Below are positions 20,359 through 30,280 of a stretch of 64,000 nucleotides of DNA, piece after piece. The notes beneath the pieces are model-generated. The model ran no database searches, was not told the origin of the DNA, and saw nothing but the letters and a program-made list of their open reading frames with translations. Every line of letters starts with the position of its first letter. Position 1 is the stretch's first letter. The position numbers and the translations under genes were made by a program. This DNA comes from Thermomonas sp. HDW16 (GTDB lineage Bacteria > Pseudomonadota > Gammaproteobacteria > Xanthomonadales > Xanthomonadaceae), in the NCBI RefSeq assembly GCF_011302915.1, contig NZ_CP049872.1, positions 1,736,001 to 1,800,000 on the forward strand, in the 5' to 3' direction.

Positions 20359-23199
20359 ATGGTAGACAGTCTCCTGAAGCAGTTCGCCCAGTCCTCGCAA
20401 CTCGGCGCGAACGGCGCCTATATCGAAGACCTGTACGAGCAATACCTGGTCGCGCCCGACAGCGTCGGCCCGAAGTGGAAGCAGTATTTCGATGGTCTGA
20501 AGGGCCGCGAAGCCGGCGACGTGCCGCATTCGGTGGTGATCGACCAGATCGCCGAAGCCGGCAAGCAGGCCGCGCGCGGCGTGGTCGCCAGCGGCGGTCC
20601 CGGCGATGAACGCGAACGCTCGGTCGGCAAGCTGATCACCGCCTATCGCTCGCGCGGCCACCTGGCCGCCAACCTCGACCCACTGGGCATGACCGTGAAG
20701 CCGGATGCACCGGACCTGGCGCTGGGTTTTCACCGCCTGTCCGAAAGCGATGCCGGCAGCGAGTTCAGCACCGGCGGCGTGGCCGGCCGCGATCGCATGA
20801 AGCTGGGCGAATTGCTCACCCTGCTCAAGGCGACCTATGCCGGCAGCGTCGGTGCCGAGTTCATGCACATCACCGACGCCGAGCAGCGCCGCTGGATGTA
20901 CGAGCACCTGGAAGCCGCCGCCGGCAACTATCGGCGCACCGCCCAAGACAAGAAGCGCATTCTCGAACGGTTGACCGCCGCCGAAGGACTGGAGCGTTAC
21001 CTGCACACCAAGTATGTCGGCCAGAAGCGCTTCTCGCTGGAAGGCGGCGACAGCCTGATCCCGCTGCTGGACGTGATGATCCAGCGCGCCGGCGGCGACG
21101 GCGTCAAGGACATGGTGATCGGCATGGCCCACCGCGGCCGCCTCAATGTGCTGGTCAACACCCTGGGCAAGCCGCCGCGCAAGCTGTTCGACGAATTCGA
21201 AGGCAAGTTCGAGCACGCCCGCGAAGGCGATCACGCGCACACCGGCGATGTGAAGTACCACATGGGCTTCTCCGCCGACATCGCCACGCCCGGCGGCCCG
21301 GTGCACCTGGCGTTGGCATTCAATCCGTCGCACCTTGAGATCGTCGATCCGGTGGTCGCAGGCAGCGTGCGTTCGCGCCAGCAGCGCCGTGGCGACGAGC
21401 AGCGCAAGCAGGTCATCCCGATCCTGCTGCACGGCGACGCCGCGTTCGCCGGCCAGGGCGTTGTGATGGAACTGTTCCAGATGTCGCAGGCACGCGGCTT
21501 CCGCGTCGGCGGCACCGTCCACATCGTGATCAACAACCAGGTCGGCTTCACCACCAGCGCCGCCGAAGACGCGCGCTCGACCCTGTACTGCACCGACGTG
21601 GCGAAGATGATCGGTGCGCCGATCCTGCACGTGAATGGCGACGACCCGGAAGCGGTGGCCTTCGTGGCCGAGATGGCCTACGACTTCCGCCAGCGCTTCG
21701 GCAAGGACGTGGTCATCGACCTGGTCTGCTACCGCCGCCACGGCCATAACGAAGCCGACGAGCCGGCGGCGACCCAGCCGGTGATGTACAAGAAAATCCG
21801 TTCGATGAAGACCACGCGCGAGCTGTACGCCGCGCAGCTCGCAGCGGAAACCACCATCGCCGAAGCCGATGCACAGGCGTTGGTCGACGGCTACCGCAAC
21901 AAGCTGGATGCCGGCGAAGTCACCACCGAGGTGGTGAAGGTGAAGGCGGACGAATTCACCGTGGACTGGTCGAAGTACCTGGCCGGCAAGTTGTCCGACC
22001 CGGTCGACACCAAGGTGCCGCGCAAGACACTGGATGCGCTGGCCAAGCAGATCAACACCATCCCGGACACGGTCACCCTGCACCCGCGCGTGGCCAAGAT
22101 CTACGACGACCGCCGCAAGATGGCCGCCGGCGAGCAACCGGGCGACTGGGGCTTCGCCGAGAACCTGGCCTACGCCACGCTGGTGAAGGAAGGCTATCGG
22201 ATGCGCCTGGTCGGCCAGGATTCCGGCCGCGGCACGTTCTTCCATCGCCACGCGATCCTGCACGACCAGGCCACCGACAGCTATTACCTGCCGCTGCGCG
22301 AACTGGTGAAGAACCCGGAAGACGTCACCATCATCGACTCGCTGCTCAGCGAGGAAGCGGTGATGGCCTTCGAATACGGCTATTCCACCGCCGATCCGAT
22401 GACCCTGGATATCTGGGAAGCGCAGTTCGGCGATTTCGCCAACGGCGCGCAGGTCGTCATCGACCAGTTCCTGGCCGCCGGCGAAGCCAAGTGGGATCGC
22501 CTGTGCGGGCTCTCGCTGTTCCTGCCACACGGTTACGAAGGCCAAGGCCCGGAACACAGCTCCGCGCGCCTGGAGCGCTTCCTGCAGCTGTGCGCGCTGG
22601 ACAACATGATCGTCTGCGCGCCGACCACGCCCGCGCAGGATTTCCACATGATCCGCCGGCAGATGCGCATGAGCACGCGCAAGCCGCTGGTGGTGATGAC
22701 GCCGAAGTCGCTGCTGCGCCACAAGCTGGCGGTGTCCACCCTGGACGAACTGGCAAATGGCGAATTCCAGCGGCTTATCCCGGACAGCACCGCCACCGTG
22801 GCTGCGAAGAAGGTGCGCCGCGTGGTGCTGTGCTCCGGCAAGGTCTATTACGACCTGCTCGACGAAGCGCAGAAGCAAGGCGTCACCGATGTCGCCATCG
22901 TCCGCGTCGAACAGCTGTATCCGTTCCCGCGTCCGGAACTGGTCGCCGAACTCAAGCGTTTCGCCGCCGCCACTGAAGTCGTCTGGTGCCAGGAAGAGCC
23001 GCAGAACCAGGGCGCGTGGTACCAGATCCAGCACCACCTGCGCGCCTGCCTGCAGCCGAAGCAGTCGCTCAGCTATGCCGGCCGCGCCCGTTCGCCCTCG
23101 CCCGCCGCCGGCCACCTGGCCGAGCACGTGCAGGAGCAGAACGCGCTGGTCGCCGATGCGCTGGTCAATCCCATTGCCGGCGACATCGTCGTCGACTGA
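20359..23199 (+). CDS. sucA: 2-oxoglutarate dehydrogenase E1 component
   Basis: 946 aa thiamine-diphosphate enzyme that decarboxylates 2-oxoglutarate and passes the succinyl group to the lipoyl of SucB. It has the N-terminal helical region (YIEDLYEQYLVAP), the TPP-binding half (RGRLNVLVNTLGKP, HGDAAFAGQG, NNQVGFTTS) and the transketolase-like C-terminal half (GQDSGRGTFFHRHA, LPHGYEGQGPEHSSAR). Full length. First gene of sucA-sucB-lpdA. Confidence 0.96.
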   Translation: MVDSLLKQFAQSSQLGANGAYIEDLYEQYLVAPDSVGPKWKQYFDGLKGREAGDVPHSVVIDQIAEAGKQAARGVVASGGPGDERERSVGKLITAYRSRGHLAANLDPLGMTVKPDAPDLALGFHRLSESDAGSEFSTGGVAGRDRMKLGELLTLLKATYAGSVGAEFMHITDAEQRRWMYEHLEAAAGNYRRTAQDKKRILERLTAAEGLERYLHTKYVGQKRFSLEGGDSLIPLLDVMIQRAGGDGVKDMVIGMAHRGRLNVLVNTLGKPPRKLFDEFEGKFEHAREGDHAHTGDVKYHMGFSADIATPGGPVHLALAFNPSHLEIVDPVVAGSVRSRQQRRGDEQRKQVIPILLHGDAAFAGQGVVMELFQMSQARGFRVGGTVHIVINNQVGFTTSAAEDARSTLYCTDVAKMIGAPILHVNGDDPEAVAFVAEMAYDFRQRFGKDVVIDLVCYRRHGHNEADEPAATQPVMYKKIRSMKTTRELYAAQLAAETTIAEADAQALVDGYRNKLDAGEVTTEVVKVKADEFTVDWSKYLAGKLSDPVDTKVPRKTLDALAKQINTIPDTVTLHPRVAKIYDDRRKMAAGEQPGDWGFAENLAYATLVKEGYRMRLVGQDSGRGTFFHRHAILHDQATDSYYLPLRELVKNPEDVTIIDSLLSEEAVMAFEYGYSTADPMTLDIWEAQFGDFANGAQVVIDQFLAAGEAKWDRLCGLSLFLPHGYEGQGPEHSSARLERFLQLCALDNMIVCAPTTPAQDFHMIRRQMRMSTRKPLVVMTPKSLLRHKLAVSTLDELANGEFQRLIPDSTATVAAKKVRRVVLCSGKVYYDLLDEAQKQGVTDVAIVRVEQLYPFPRPELVAELKRFAAATEVVWCQEEPQNQGAWYQIQHHLRACLQPKQSLSYAGRARSPSPAAGHLAEHVQEQNALVADALVNPIAGDIVVD

Positions 23200-23244
23200 T
23201 CCCCTTCACTGCTCCATTTTTTGCATTCCCGACAGGACGCCCTC

Positions 23245-24438
23245 ATGGCCATCGAAGTCAAAGTCCCGGTTCTCCCGGAATCCGTTTCCGACGCCACCAT
23301 CGCCAGCTGGCACAAGAAGGCCGGCGACGCGGTCAAGCGCGACGAGAACCTGCTTGACCTGGAAACCGACAAGGTGGTGCTGGAAGTGCCCTCGCCGGTC
23401 GATGGCGTGCTGAAGGAGATCAAGTTCGCCGAAGGCGCGACGGTCACCAGCCAGCAGGTCATTGCGGTGATCGAGGAAGGCGCGGTTGCCGCTGCTCCGG
23501 CCGCTGCAGCAGCGCCGGCGCCTGCCGCTGCCGCACCGGTGGCCCCGGCACCGGCCAAGGCCGCCGCCCCGGCACCGGCCGCTGTCGCCGGCGAACTGCC
23601 GCCGGGTGCGCGTTTCGCGGCCGCCACCAGCGGCGTGGATCCCGCCGACGTGGCCGGCACCGGTCGTCGCGGCATGGTCACCAAGGAAGACATCGTCAAC
23701 TACGCCAGCGGCAAGACCGCCGGCGTCGGCGGCGGCGCGCGTCCGGAAGAACGCGTGCCGATGACCCGCATGCGCACCCGCATCGCCGAACGCCTGATGC
23801 AGTCGAAGAATTCCATCGCCATGCTGACCTCGTTCAACGAAGTCAACCTGGGCAAGGTGATGGCCATGCGCAAGGAGCTGGGCGAAGCCTTCGAGAAGGC
23901 CAACGGCATCAAGCTCGGCTTCATGAGTTTCTTCGCCAAGGCTGCCGCGAATGCGCTGCAGCGCCACCCGATCGTCAACGCCTCGGTCGACGGCAACGAC
24001 GTGATCTACCACGGCTATGCCGACATCTCGATTGCGGTGTCCACCGACAAGGGCCTGGTCACGCCGGTGCTGCGCAATGTCGAGCGCATGGGCTTCGCCG
24101 ACATCGAGGGCCAGATCGCCGAGTACGCGAAGAAGGCACGTGACGGAAAGCTCGGCCTGGACGACCTGCAGGGCGGCACCTTCACCATCACCAACGGCGG
24201 CACCTTCGGTTCGCTGATGTCCACGCCGATCGTCAATCCGCCGCAGAGCGCGATCCTGGGCATGCACGCGATCAAGGAACGCGCCATCGTCGAGAACGGC
24301 CAGGTGATCGCCGCGCCGATGATGTACATCGCGCTCTCCTACGACCACCGCATCATCGACGGCAAGGACGCGGTGCTGTTCCTGGTCGACATCAAGAACC
24401 AGCTCGAAAACCCGAGCCGCATGCTGCTGGGCATGTGA
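23245..24438 (+). CDS. sucB: Dihydrolipoyllysine succinyltransferase (E2 of the 2-oxoglutarate dehydrogenase complex)
   Basis: 397 aa. A single lipoyl domain holds the lipoylated K43 ([13 protein letters not shown]). An Ala/Pro-rich linker (about 80-112), the E1/E3 peripheral-subunit-binding domain (about 114-150) and the catalytic domain with HRIIDG near the C-terminus follow. It moves succinyl from E1 to CoA. The ATG at 23245 is chosen over an upstream TTG because it gives the standard MAIEVKVP start. A structured intergenic repeat follows. Confidence 0.95.
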   Translation: MAIEVKVPVLPESVSDATIASWHKKAGDAVKRDENLLDLETDKVVLEVPSPVDGVLKEIKFAEGATVTSQQVIAVIEEGAVAAAPAAAAAPAPAAAAPVAPAPAKAAAPAPAAVAGELPPGARFAAATSGVDPADVAGTGRRGMVTKEDIVNYASGKTAGVGGGARPEERVPMTRMRTRIAERLMQSKNSIAMLTSFNEVNLGKVMAMRKELGEAFEKANGIKLGFMSFFAKAAANALQRHPIVNASVDGNDVIYHGYADISIAVSTDKGLVTPVLRNVERMGFADIEGQIAEYAKKARDGKLGLDDLQGGTFTITNGGTFGSLMSTPIVNPPQSAILGMHAIKERAIVENGQVIAAPMMYIALSYDHRIIDGKDAVLFLVDIKNQLENPSRMLLGM

Positions 24439-24448
24439 TCCGTTTCGC

Positions 24449-24560
24449 TCCCTCTCCCGCGTGCGGGAGAGGGCTGGGGTGAGGGCACGTTCGCCGCGCC
24501 GCATCCCGCCACCCTCATCCGGCGCGTTGCGCCACCTTCTCCCGCCAGCGGGAAAAGGGA
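24449..24560 (+). repeat. Two-hairpin intergenic repeat between sucB and lpdA
   Basis: CCTCTCCCGC..GCGGGAGAGG (24451-24472), then GGGGTGAGGG, a spacer, the complementary CCCTCATCC, and a second hairpin CCTTCTCCCGC..GCGGGAAAAGG (24535-24558). Such CTCTCCCGC/GCGGGAGAG units are dispersed intergenic repeats in Xanthomonadaceae genomes. It lies inside the suc operon, so the RNA hairpins may affect sucB-lpdA message stability. Too short to code. Confidence 0.75.
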
Positions 24561-24576
24561 CAAGCAGGAAACGCAC

Positions 24577-26007
24577 ATGAGCGAAGTACAGAATTTCGAT
24601 GTCGTCGTCATCGGTGCCGGCCCGGCCGGTTACCACGCCGCCATCCGCGCCGCGCAGCTGGGCCTGAAGACCGCCTGCATCGACGCCGGGCTGGGCAAGG
24701 ACGGCAAGCCGGCACTCGGCGGCACCTGCCTGCGCGTGGGCTGCGTGCCGTCCAAGGCGCTGCTGGATTCCAGCCGCCAGTTCTGGAACATGGGCCACAT
24801 CTTCGACCAGCACGGCATCAGCTTCAGCAAGCCGGCGATCGACGTGAAGACGATGGTCGCGCGCAAGGACGGCATCGTGAAGCAATTCACCGGCGGCGTC
24901 GCCATGCTGTTCAAGGCCAACAAGATCGCCACGTTCTACGGCTATGGCCAGCTGCAGCCGGGCAACATCGTCAAGGTCAAGCAGCACGACGGTAGCGAAG
25001 TCGAACTGCACGGCACCAATGTGATCATCGCCGCGGGTTCGGACTCGATCGAACTGCCGTTCGCCAAGTTCGGCGAACACATCATCGACAACGTCGGTGC
25101 GCTGGACCTGGAAGCCATCCCGAAGCGCCTGGGCGTGATCGGTGCCGGCGTGATCGGCCTGGAGCTGGGCAGCGTGTGGAAGCGCCTGGGCTCCGACGTC
25201 ACCATCCTCGAAGGCATGCCCGATTTCCTGGCCGCCGCCGACAAGGAAGTGGCCAAGGTCGCCGCCCGCGAGTTCAAGAAGCAGGGCCTGGACATCAAGC
25301 TGGGCTGCAAGGTCAGCAACACCGAGGTGAAGAAGGACGGCGTGCACGTCTTCTACACCGATGAAAAGGGTGCCGAGCAGGAACTCGTGGTCGACAAGCT
25401 GCTGGTCTCCGTGGGCCGCCGCGCCGCGACCAAGGGGCTATTGGCAGATGGCACCGGCGTGAAGCTCAACGAACGCGGCCAGGTCGAGGTGGATGAGCAT
25501 TGCCACACCGGCGTGGATGGCGTGTGGGCGGTCGGCGACTGCGTGCGCGGGCCGATGCTCGCCCACAAGGGCTTCGAGGAAGGCATCGCGGTGGCCGAAC
25601 TGATCGCTGGCCTGCCCGGCCACGTCAATCTCGATACCGTGCCGTGGGTGATCTACACCGAGCCGGAAATCGCCTGGGTCGGCAAGACCGAGGAACAGCT
25701 GAAGGCCGAGGGCATCGCCTACAAGTCCGGCAGCTTCCCGTTCGCGGCGGTTGCGCGCGCGGTGGCGATGGCCGAGCCGATCGGCTTCGTCAAGGTGCTG
25801 GCCGATGCCGAGACCGATCGCATCCTGGGCATGCACCTGGTCGGCCCGAACGTCTCTGAACTGGTGCACGAAGGCGTGCTGGCGATGGAGTTCAGCGGCA
25901 GCGCCGATGACCTCGCGCGTATCTGCCACGCGCATCCCAGCCTGTCCGAAGCCGTGCACGATGCGGCGATGGCGGTCGGCAAGCGGTCGATCCACAAGGC
26001 GAACTGA
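24577..26007 (+). CDS. lpdA: Dihydrolipoyl dehydrogenase (E3)
   Basis: 476 aa FAD/NAD flavoenzyme reoxidising the dihydrolipoyl of SucB. FAD motif VVIGAGPAGYHAA (10-22), redox cysteines C51 and C56 (GGTCLRVGCVPSK), the NAD-binding GAGVIGLELG, and the C-terminal active-site His-Glu (HAHPSLSEAV) are all there. It follows sucA and sucB and so serves the 2-oxoglutarate dehydrogenase. Its stop codon lies in the loop of a long hairpin. Confidence 0.95.
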   Translation: MSEVQNFDVVVIGAGPAGYHAAIRAAQLGLKTACIDAGLGKDGKPALGGTCLRVGCVPSKALLDSSRQFWNMGHIFDQHGISFSKPAIDVKTMVARKDGIVKQFTGGVAMLFKANKIATFYGYGQLQPGNIVKVKQHDGSEVELHGTNVIIAAGSDSIELPFAKFGEHIIDNVGALDLEAIPKRLGVIGAGVIGLELGSVWKRLGSDVTILEGMPDFLAAADKEVAKVAAREFKKQGLDIKLGCKVSNTEVKKDGVHVFYTDEKGAEQELVVDKLLVSVGRRAATKGLLADGTGVKLNERGQVEVDEHCHTGVDGVWAVGDCVRGPMLAHKGFEEGIAVAELIAGLPGHVNLDTVPWVIYTEPEIAWVGKTEEQLKAEGIAYKSGSFPFAAVARAVAMAEPIGFVKVLADAETDRILGMHLVGPNVSELVHEGVLAMEFSGSADDLARICHAHPSLSEAVHDAAMAVGKRSIHKAN

Positions 26008-26049
26008 GGTTCGCCTTGATCGATGCGAACGGCGCCTGCGGGCGCCGTT
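25987..26049 (+). terminator. Double hairpin ending the sucAB-lpdA operon
   Basis: The first hairpin pairs AAGGCGAAC (25996-26004) with GTTCGCCTT (26009-26017), extended by TCGATC/GATCGA, and places the lpdA TGA (26005-26007) in its 4-base loop. The second pairs AACGGCGCC (26028-26036) with GGCGCCGTT (26041-26049) around TGCG, followed by GTCGTCTTTG. The second is the likely terminator; its U-run is weak. Confidence 0.55.
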
Positions 26050-26098
26050 GTCGTCTTTGCGATCTGTGCAATTCCTGCGATGCCGCCATAATCCACGC

Positions 26099-27190
26099 AT
26101 GAGCCAAGTCATTCGACACAACCCGCCATGGACGGTGATTGCACCGATCGCGGGCATGCTGGTGCTGTTGCTGGCCGTGCTGGTACCAGGCATTCCCGCG
26201 ATGCAGGCATTGCTGGTCGCCGGCCTGTTCGGCAGCGTGATCGCCGCCGTCCACCATGCCGAAGTGATCGCGCACAAGGTGGGAGAACCGTACGGCACGC
26301 TGGTGTTGGCACTCGCGGTCACTGCCATCGAGGTGGCGCTGATCGTCTCGATGATGCTGAGCGGCGGTGCGGCGACGGCCGGACTACCGCGCGACACCGT
26401 GTTCGCCGCCGTGATGTTGATCCTCAACGGCATCGTGGGCCTGAGCCTGCTTGCAGGCAGCCGTCGGCACCGCATCCAGCGCTACCAGATCGACGGCGTG
26501 ACCGCCGCGCTGGTGACCCTCAGCGCCATCGTCATCCTGACCCTGGTGCTGCCCAACTACACCACCACCAGTAGTGGCCCGACCTACACATCGACCCAGC
26601 TGACCTTCATCGCGGTGGTGACCCTGATCCTGTTCGGCGCGTTCACCCTGTTCCAGACGGTGCGCCATCGCGACTATTTCCTGCCGGTCGATGACGGCGA
26701 TGCCGCTACCGACGACCACGTGGCCCCACCTACCGGCAAGGAGACGCTGGCCAGCGTCGCCCTGTTGCTGATCGCGCTGGTGGCGGTGGTGTTGAGCGCG
26801 AAGCTGCTGGCGCCCGCCATGGAAGCGGCGCTGGAGCGCTTCGGCGCGCCGCGGGCGGTGGTCGGCATCATCATCGCCGCCATCGTCTTGCTGCCGGAGG
26901 GCGTTGCGGCGGTACGCGCCGCGATCGGCAATCGCGTGCAGACCAGCCTCAACCTGGCCATGGGTTCGGCCATCGCGAGCATCGGCCTGACGATTCCCAC
27001 CGTGACCGTGGTGGCACTGGTGATGGGATGGCCGCTCGCCCTGGGGCTGGATGACAAGTCCACGGTCCTGCTGTTGCTGACCTTGTTCGTGTCGTCGATT
27101 TCGCTGCGGACAGGACGCACCAACCTGCAAATCGGCATCGTCCACGTCGTGCTGCTGGGCGCCTACCTTTTCCTGAGCTTCGTCCCATGA
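26099..27190 (+). CDS. Calcium/proton (cation) antiporter, ChaA-like
   Basis: 363 aa inner-membrane protein with about eleven hydrophobic segments. The first conserved block HAEVIAHKVGEPYGTLVLA and the second ALAVTAIEVALI / LLPEGVAAVRAA carry the paired acidic residues of the CaCA superfamily, and the resemblance is closest to ChaA. It exports Ca2+ or Na+/K+ in exchange for protons. It overlaps the next gene (ATGA). Confidence 0.88.
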   Translation: MSQVIRHNPPWTVIAPIAGMLVLLLAVLVPGIPAMQALLVAGLFGSVIAAVHHAEVIAHKVGEPYGTLVLALAVTAIEVALIVSMMLSGGAATAGLPRDTVFAAVMLILNGIVGLSLLAGSRRHRIQRYQIDGVTAALVTLSAIVILTLVLPNYTTTSSGPTYTSTQLTFIAVVTLILFGAFTLFQTVRHRDYFLPVDDGDAATDDHVAPPTGKETLASVALLLIALVAVVLSAKLLAPAMEAALERFGAPRAVVGIIIAAIVLLPEGVAAVRAAIGNRVQTSLNLAMGSAIASIGLTIPTVTVVALVMGWPLALGLDDKSTVLLLLTLFVSSISLRTGRTNLQIGIVHVVLLGAYLFLSFVP

Positions 27191-27798
27191 AGACAATTTG
27201 CGTCTATTGCGGCTCCAATGCCGGCATCGATCCCGCCTACGCGGCACAGGCGAGAGCACTCGGCGCGCGCTTCGCCGCGGACGGCATCGCACTGGTTTAT
27301 GGCGGCGGCAATGTCGGGCTGATGGGCATCGTCGCCGATGCCGTGCTCGCGGGCGGCGGCGAGGTGATCGGCGTGATCCCGCAGCAGCTGGTCGATTGGG
27401 AAGTCGCGCACAAGGGCGTGACCCGGCTCGAAGTGGTGGATTCCATGCACACGCGCAAGGCGCAGATGTTCGAACTGGCCGACGGCTTCGTCGCCCTGCC
27501 CGGCGGTTTCGGCACACTGGACGAGATGTTCGAGATGCTGACCTGGCGCCAGCTCGGCCTGGGCAAGAAGCCTTGCGCATTTCTGGACGTGGGCGATTTC
27601 TGGCAGCCGCTGATGGCGATGCTGGACACCATGGTCGCGCAACGTTTCCTGCACCCGGAACAACGCGACGACATGTGGCACGGCCACGACATCGACACCC
27701 TGCTCGGCTGGATGCGCGCGTATCAACCGGCGCAAGCGGACAAGTGGATGGACGAAAAACGCCGCAGCCAGTTGAACCTGACGCCGGGGGACATGTGA
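27187..27798 (+). CDS. LOG family nucleotide 5'-monophosphate phosphoribohydrolase (TIGR00730)
   Basis: 203 aa Rossmann-fold protein. It has the LOG signature PGGFGTLDEMFE and the earlier VYGGGNVGLMG phosphate-binding loop. Members hydrolyse the N-glycosidic bond of nucleoside monophosphates, some making cytokinins. In a non-plant-associated host a nucleotide-pool role is as likely. Both neighbours overlap by four bases. Confidence 0.88.
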   Translation: MKTICVYCGSNAGIDPAYAAQARALGARFAADGIALVYGGGNVGLMGIVADAVLAGGGEVIGVIPQQLVDWEVAHKGVTRLEVVDSMHTRKAQMFELADGFVALPGGFGTLDEMFEMLTWRQLGLGKKPCAFLDVGDFWQPLMAMLDTMVAQRFLHPEQRDDMWHGHDIDTLLGWMRAYQPAQADKWMDEKRRSQLNLTPGDM

Positions 27799-28787
27799 GC
27801 GTTCCCGATCAATTTCGCGCTTTCCGCATCCACAACGATGCCGATGGCTATCGCAGCGGGATCGAAACGATTTCGCTGGACGACTTGAACCCAGGCGAGG
27901 TGGTCATCAAGACCGCGTATTCCTCGGTGAACTACAAGGATGCGCTTGCCGGCACCGGCCAAGGCAAGATCCTGCGCCAGTTTCCACTGGTGGGCGGCAT
28001 CGATGTCGCCGGCCACGTCGTGGCTTCGACCGATCCCGCGTTCAAGGAAGGCGATGCGGTGCTGGTCACCGGCAGCGGCCTGTCGGAAACCCGCGATGGC
28101 GGCTACGGCGAGTACGCGCGGCTGGAATCGAAGTGGGTAGTCGCCCTGCCCGCCGGGCTGTCATTGCGTGAATCGATGATCCTGGGCACGGCCGGCTTCA
28201 CCGCAGCACTCGCGCTGTTGCGCATGAGCGAGAACCGGCAGACGCCCGACCTGGGCCCGCTTGTTGTGACCGGCGCAACCGGCGGCGTGGGTTCATTGGC
28301 GGTCGCGATCTTCCACAAGGCCGGTTTCGCAGTGCATGCGGTCAGCGGCAAGCCCGAGCACGCGGATTACCTCAAGTCGCTGGGTGCCAGCGAAGTGCTG
28401 GGCCGCGATGCGCTTTCCACCGCCGCACCGATGGCGACCGCGCGCTTCGGCGGCGGCCTGGACAACGTCGGCGGGTCGATCCTGGCCAGCCTGCTGGCGC
28501 AGACCGCGCCTTACGGCAACGTGGCCACGGCAGGGCTTGCGGCATCGGCCGAACTGAACGCCACGGTGATGCCCTTCATCATCCGTGGCGTGTCCTTGCT
28601 GGGCGTGGCGTCGGCCGGCACCGCGCGCGACATCCGCGACGAGGTGTGGCGGCGGCTGGCCAGCAATTGGAAGCCGTCCAACCTGGACGCGATCTGCACG
28701 CGCGAAGCCACGCTGGAAGGGCTGCCGGAGATCTTCACCATGATGTTGGCCGGCGGTTCGCTGGGGCGCAGCGTGGTACGCCTCTAA
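27795..28787 (+). CDS. YhdH/acrylyl-CoA reductase-like MDR oxidoreductase
   Basis: 330 aa zinc-independent medium-chain dehydrogenase/reductase. GroES-like N-terminal half (SSVNYKDALAGTGQGKI), NADPH-binding motif TGATGGVGSLAVAI and C-terminal half typical of YhdH. YhdH-type enzymes reduce acryloyl-CoA and other activated double bonds; the natural substrate here is unknown. GTG start overlapping the upstream stop (GTGA). Confidence 0.85.
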   Translation: MSVPDQFRAFRIHNDADGYRSGIETISLDDLNPGEVVIKTAYSSVNYKDALAGTGQGKILRQFPLVGGIDVAGHVVASTDPAFKEGDAVLVTGSGLSETRDGGYGEYARLESKWVVALPAGLSLRESMILGTAGFTAALALLRMSENRQTPDLGPLVVTGATGGVGSLAVAIFHKAGFAVHAVSGKPEHADYLKSLGASEVLGRDALSTAAPMATARFGGGLDNVGGSILASLLAQTAPYGNVATAGLAASAELNATVMPFIIRGVSLLGVASAGTARDIRDEVWRRLASNWKPSNLDAICTREATLEGLPEIFTMMLAGGSLGRSVVRL

Positions 28788-28816
28788 CCCTGCTTCGCAA
28801 AACTCGCCCGACCCGC

Positions 28817-28844
28817 TTGCGGGCATGCTGTCGGTCGCTACAAT
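28817..28844 (+). promoter_or_regulatory. Putative promoter of the PilH-like regulator
   Basis: TTGCGG (28817-28822), 16 bases, TACAAT (28839-28844), ending 25 bases before the start codon. It follows the stop of the YhdH-like gene, so the response regulator probably has its own transcript. Confidence 0.4.
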
Positions 28845-28869
28845 CGGCTGGCATACACGGGGAAACCAA

Positions 28870-29250
28870 ATGGCACGCATCCTGATCGTCGACGATTCGC
28901 CTTCCCAGCTGATGGGCATCCGCCGCATCGTCGAAAAACTCGGCCACGACGCACTGACCGCCGAGGACGGCGCTGCCGGCGTGGATGCCGCCAAGCGCGA
29001 AATCCCCGACCTGATCCTGATGGACGTGGTGATGCCGAACCTAAATGGTTTCCAGGCCACCCGTTCGATCACCCGCGAAGCCACCACCAAGCACATCCCG
29101 GTGATCCTGGTGACCACCAAGGACCAGGACACGGATCGTATGTGGGGACTGCGCCAGGGCGCGAAGGCCTATATCACCAAGCCGTTCAGCGAGTCCGAAT
29201 TGTCGGAGCTGATTGCGCAGTACCTGAGTGGCGGCACCAGCGCCGCCTGA
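28870..29250 (+). CDS. Single-domain response regulator, PilH-like
   Basis: 126 aa receiver domain with no output domain. Acidic pocket D8/D9, phospho-acceptor D52 (LILMDVVMP) and K104 (YITKPF). Motifs NGFQATR, VTTKDQDTD and GLRQGAK closely resemble Pseudomonas PilH, which acts in twitching-motility chemosensing. No kinase gene is adjacent, so it is an orphan here; the main pil-chp cluster must be elsewhere if present. Confidence 0.85.
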   Translation: MARILIVDDSPSQLMGIRRIVEKLGHDALTAEDGAAGVDAAKREIPDLILMDVVMPNLNGFQATRSITREATTKHIPVILVTTKDQDTDRMWGLRQGAKAYITKPFSESELSELIAQYLSGGTSAA

Positions 29251-29271
29251 CCCTGACTCCCTGGCCGCAGC

Positions 29272-30180
29272 CTAGCCGCGCCGCCAGTCGTCGCCGAAGG
29301 CGTCGCGCATACGCGCGTAGGCCTCATGTTGGGCTTCGGTCTGTGCCTTCGGCGCCAGGATTTCCAGTTCGACGATCTGGTCGCCTGACGGCGCGCCGCC
29401 GGCGTTCGGCAGTCCACGTCCGCGCAGGCGCAACTTGCGGCCGACTTCGGAATCCGCCGGGATCTTCAGGTCGACCGGGCCACCCAGGGTCGGCACGCTG
29501 ATCGTCGCGCCCAGCGCCGCTTCCCACGGTGCGACCGGCAACACATGGATCACGTTGCGGCCATCGACCTCGAACTGCGGGTTCGCCGCGTATTCGATCT
29601 CAAGCAGCAGGTCGCCACCGCCATTGCCCTGCTTCGCCAGGCGGATCGACTGTCCGGGCTTGATGCCCTTCGGCACGCGGATATCCAGCGTCTTGCCGTT
29701 GATCGCGACCCGCACGCTGCCGCCGTTGTAGACCGCGTCCAGCGGCACCGCGAAGCGCGCCCGCGTATCGCCGGGCGGTTGCGGCCGGCGCGGGCCCGCA
29801 CCGCCACGCCCGCGGCCACGACCAAACATTTCCTCGAAGAAATCCGAGAACCCGCCGCCCGCACCGCCGCCGGCGAAGATTTCGTCGAAATCGAAATCCG
29901 GCTGCCCGCCCGGGCCTCCATGGAACCCGCCCGGCGGTGGCCGCACTTCGTCGCCGGGGCGGTAACCACCGGCGCGCAGCTGGTCATAGGCCTGGCGCTT
30001 GGCCGGATCGCGCAACGCCTCGTAGGCTTCGTTGACCGCCTTGAATTTCTCCTCGGCGCCCGCTTCCTTGCTCACGTCCGGGTGGTATTTGCGCGCCAGT
30101 CGGCGATAGGCGGTCTTGATCTCGCCATCGCCTGCTGTCGGCTCAACGCCCAGGATGCCGTAGTAGTCCTTGAATTCCAT
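29272..30180 (-). CDS. cbpA: DnaJ-class chaperone, CbpA-like (curved DNA-binding protein)
   Basis: 302 aa with an N-terminal J domain (HPD at 33-35), a Gly/Phe-rich linker (about 70-130), and the C-terminal substrate-binding beta domains ([15 protein letters not shown]-type [14 protein letters not shown]). There is no cysteine zinc finger, so it is CbpA-type and not DnaJ. It stimulates DnaK. It is divergent from the peroxiredoxin gene, with 100 bases between. Confidence 0.9.
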   Translation of the reverse strand: MEFKDYYGILGVEPTAGDGEIKTAYRRLARKYHPDVSKEAGAEEKFKAVNEAYEALRDPAKRQAYDQLRAGGYRPGDEVRPPPGGFHGGPGGQPDFDFDEIFAGGGAGGGFSDFFEEMFGRGRGRGGAGPRRPQPPGDTRARFAVPLDAVYNGGSVRVAINGKTLDIRVPKGIKPGQSIRLAKQGNGGGDLLLEIEYAANPQFEVDGRNVIHVLPVAPWEAALGATISVPTLGGPVDLKIPADSEVGRKLRLRGRGLPNAGGAPSGDQIVELEILAPKAQTEAQHEAYARMRDAFGDDWRRG

Positions 30181-30280
30181 GCTTGCTCCGCGTCGCCAGT
30201 TTCGGCGCTGACAGATTATCCGATGACCGTGCGCACAAGGTTTAGACTGCGCGAATCCCCACAGAAATAAGGCAATCGCG

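Noticed and set aside
20326..23127. Long open frame on the minus strand opposite sucA
   Set aside because: His/Ala/Gly/Val-rich shadow of sucA codons; no domain, no ribosome site. The same holds for long frames opposite sucB/lpdA (23206-25347) and gyrA (31046-33514).
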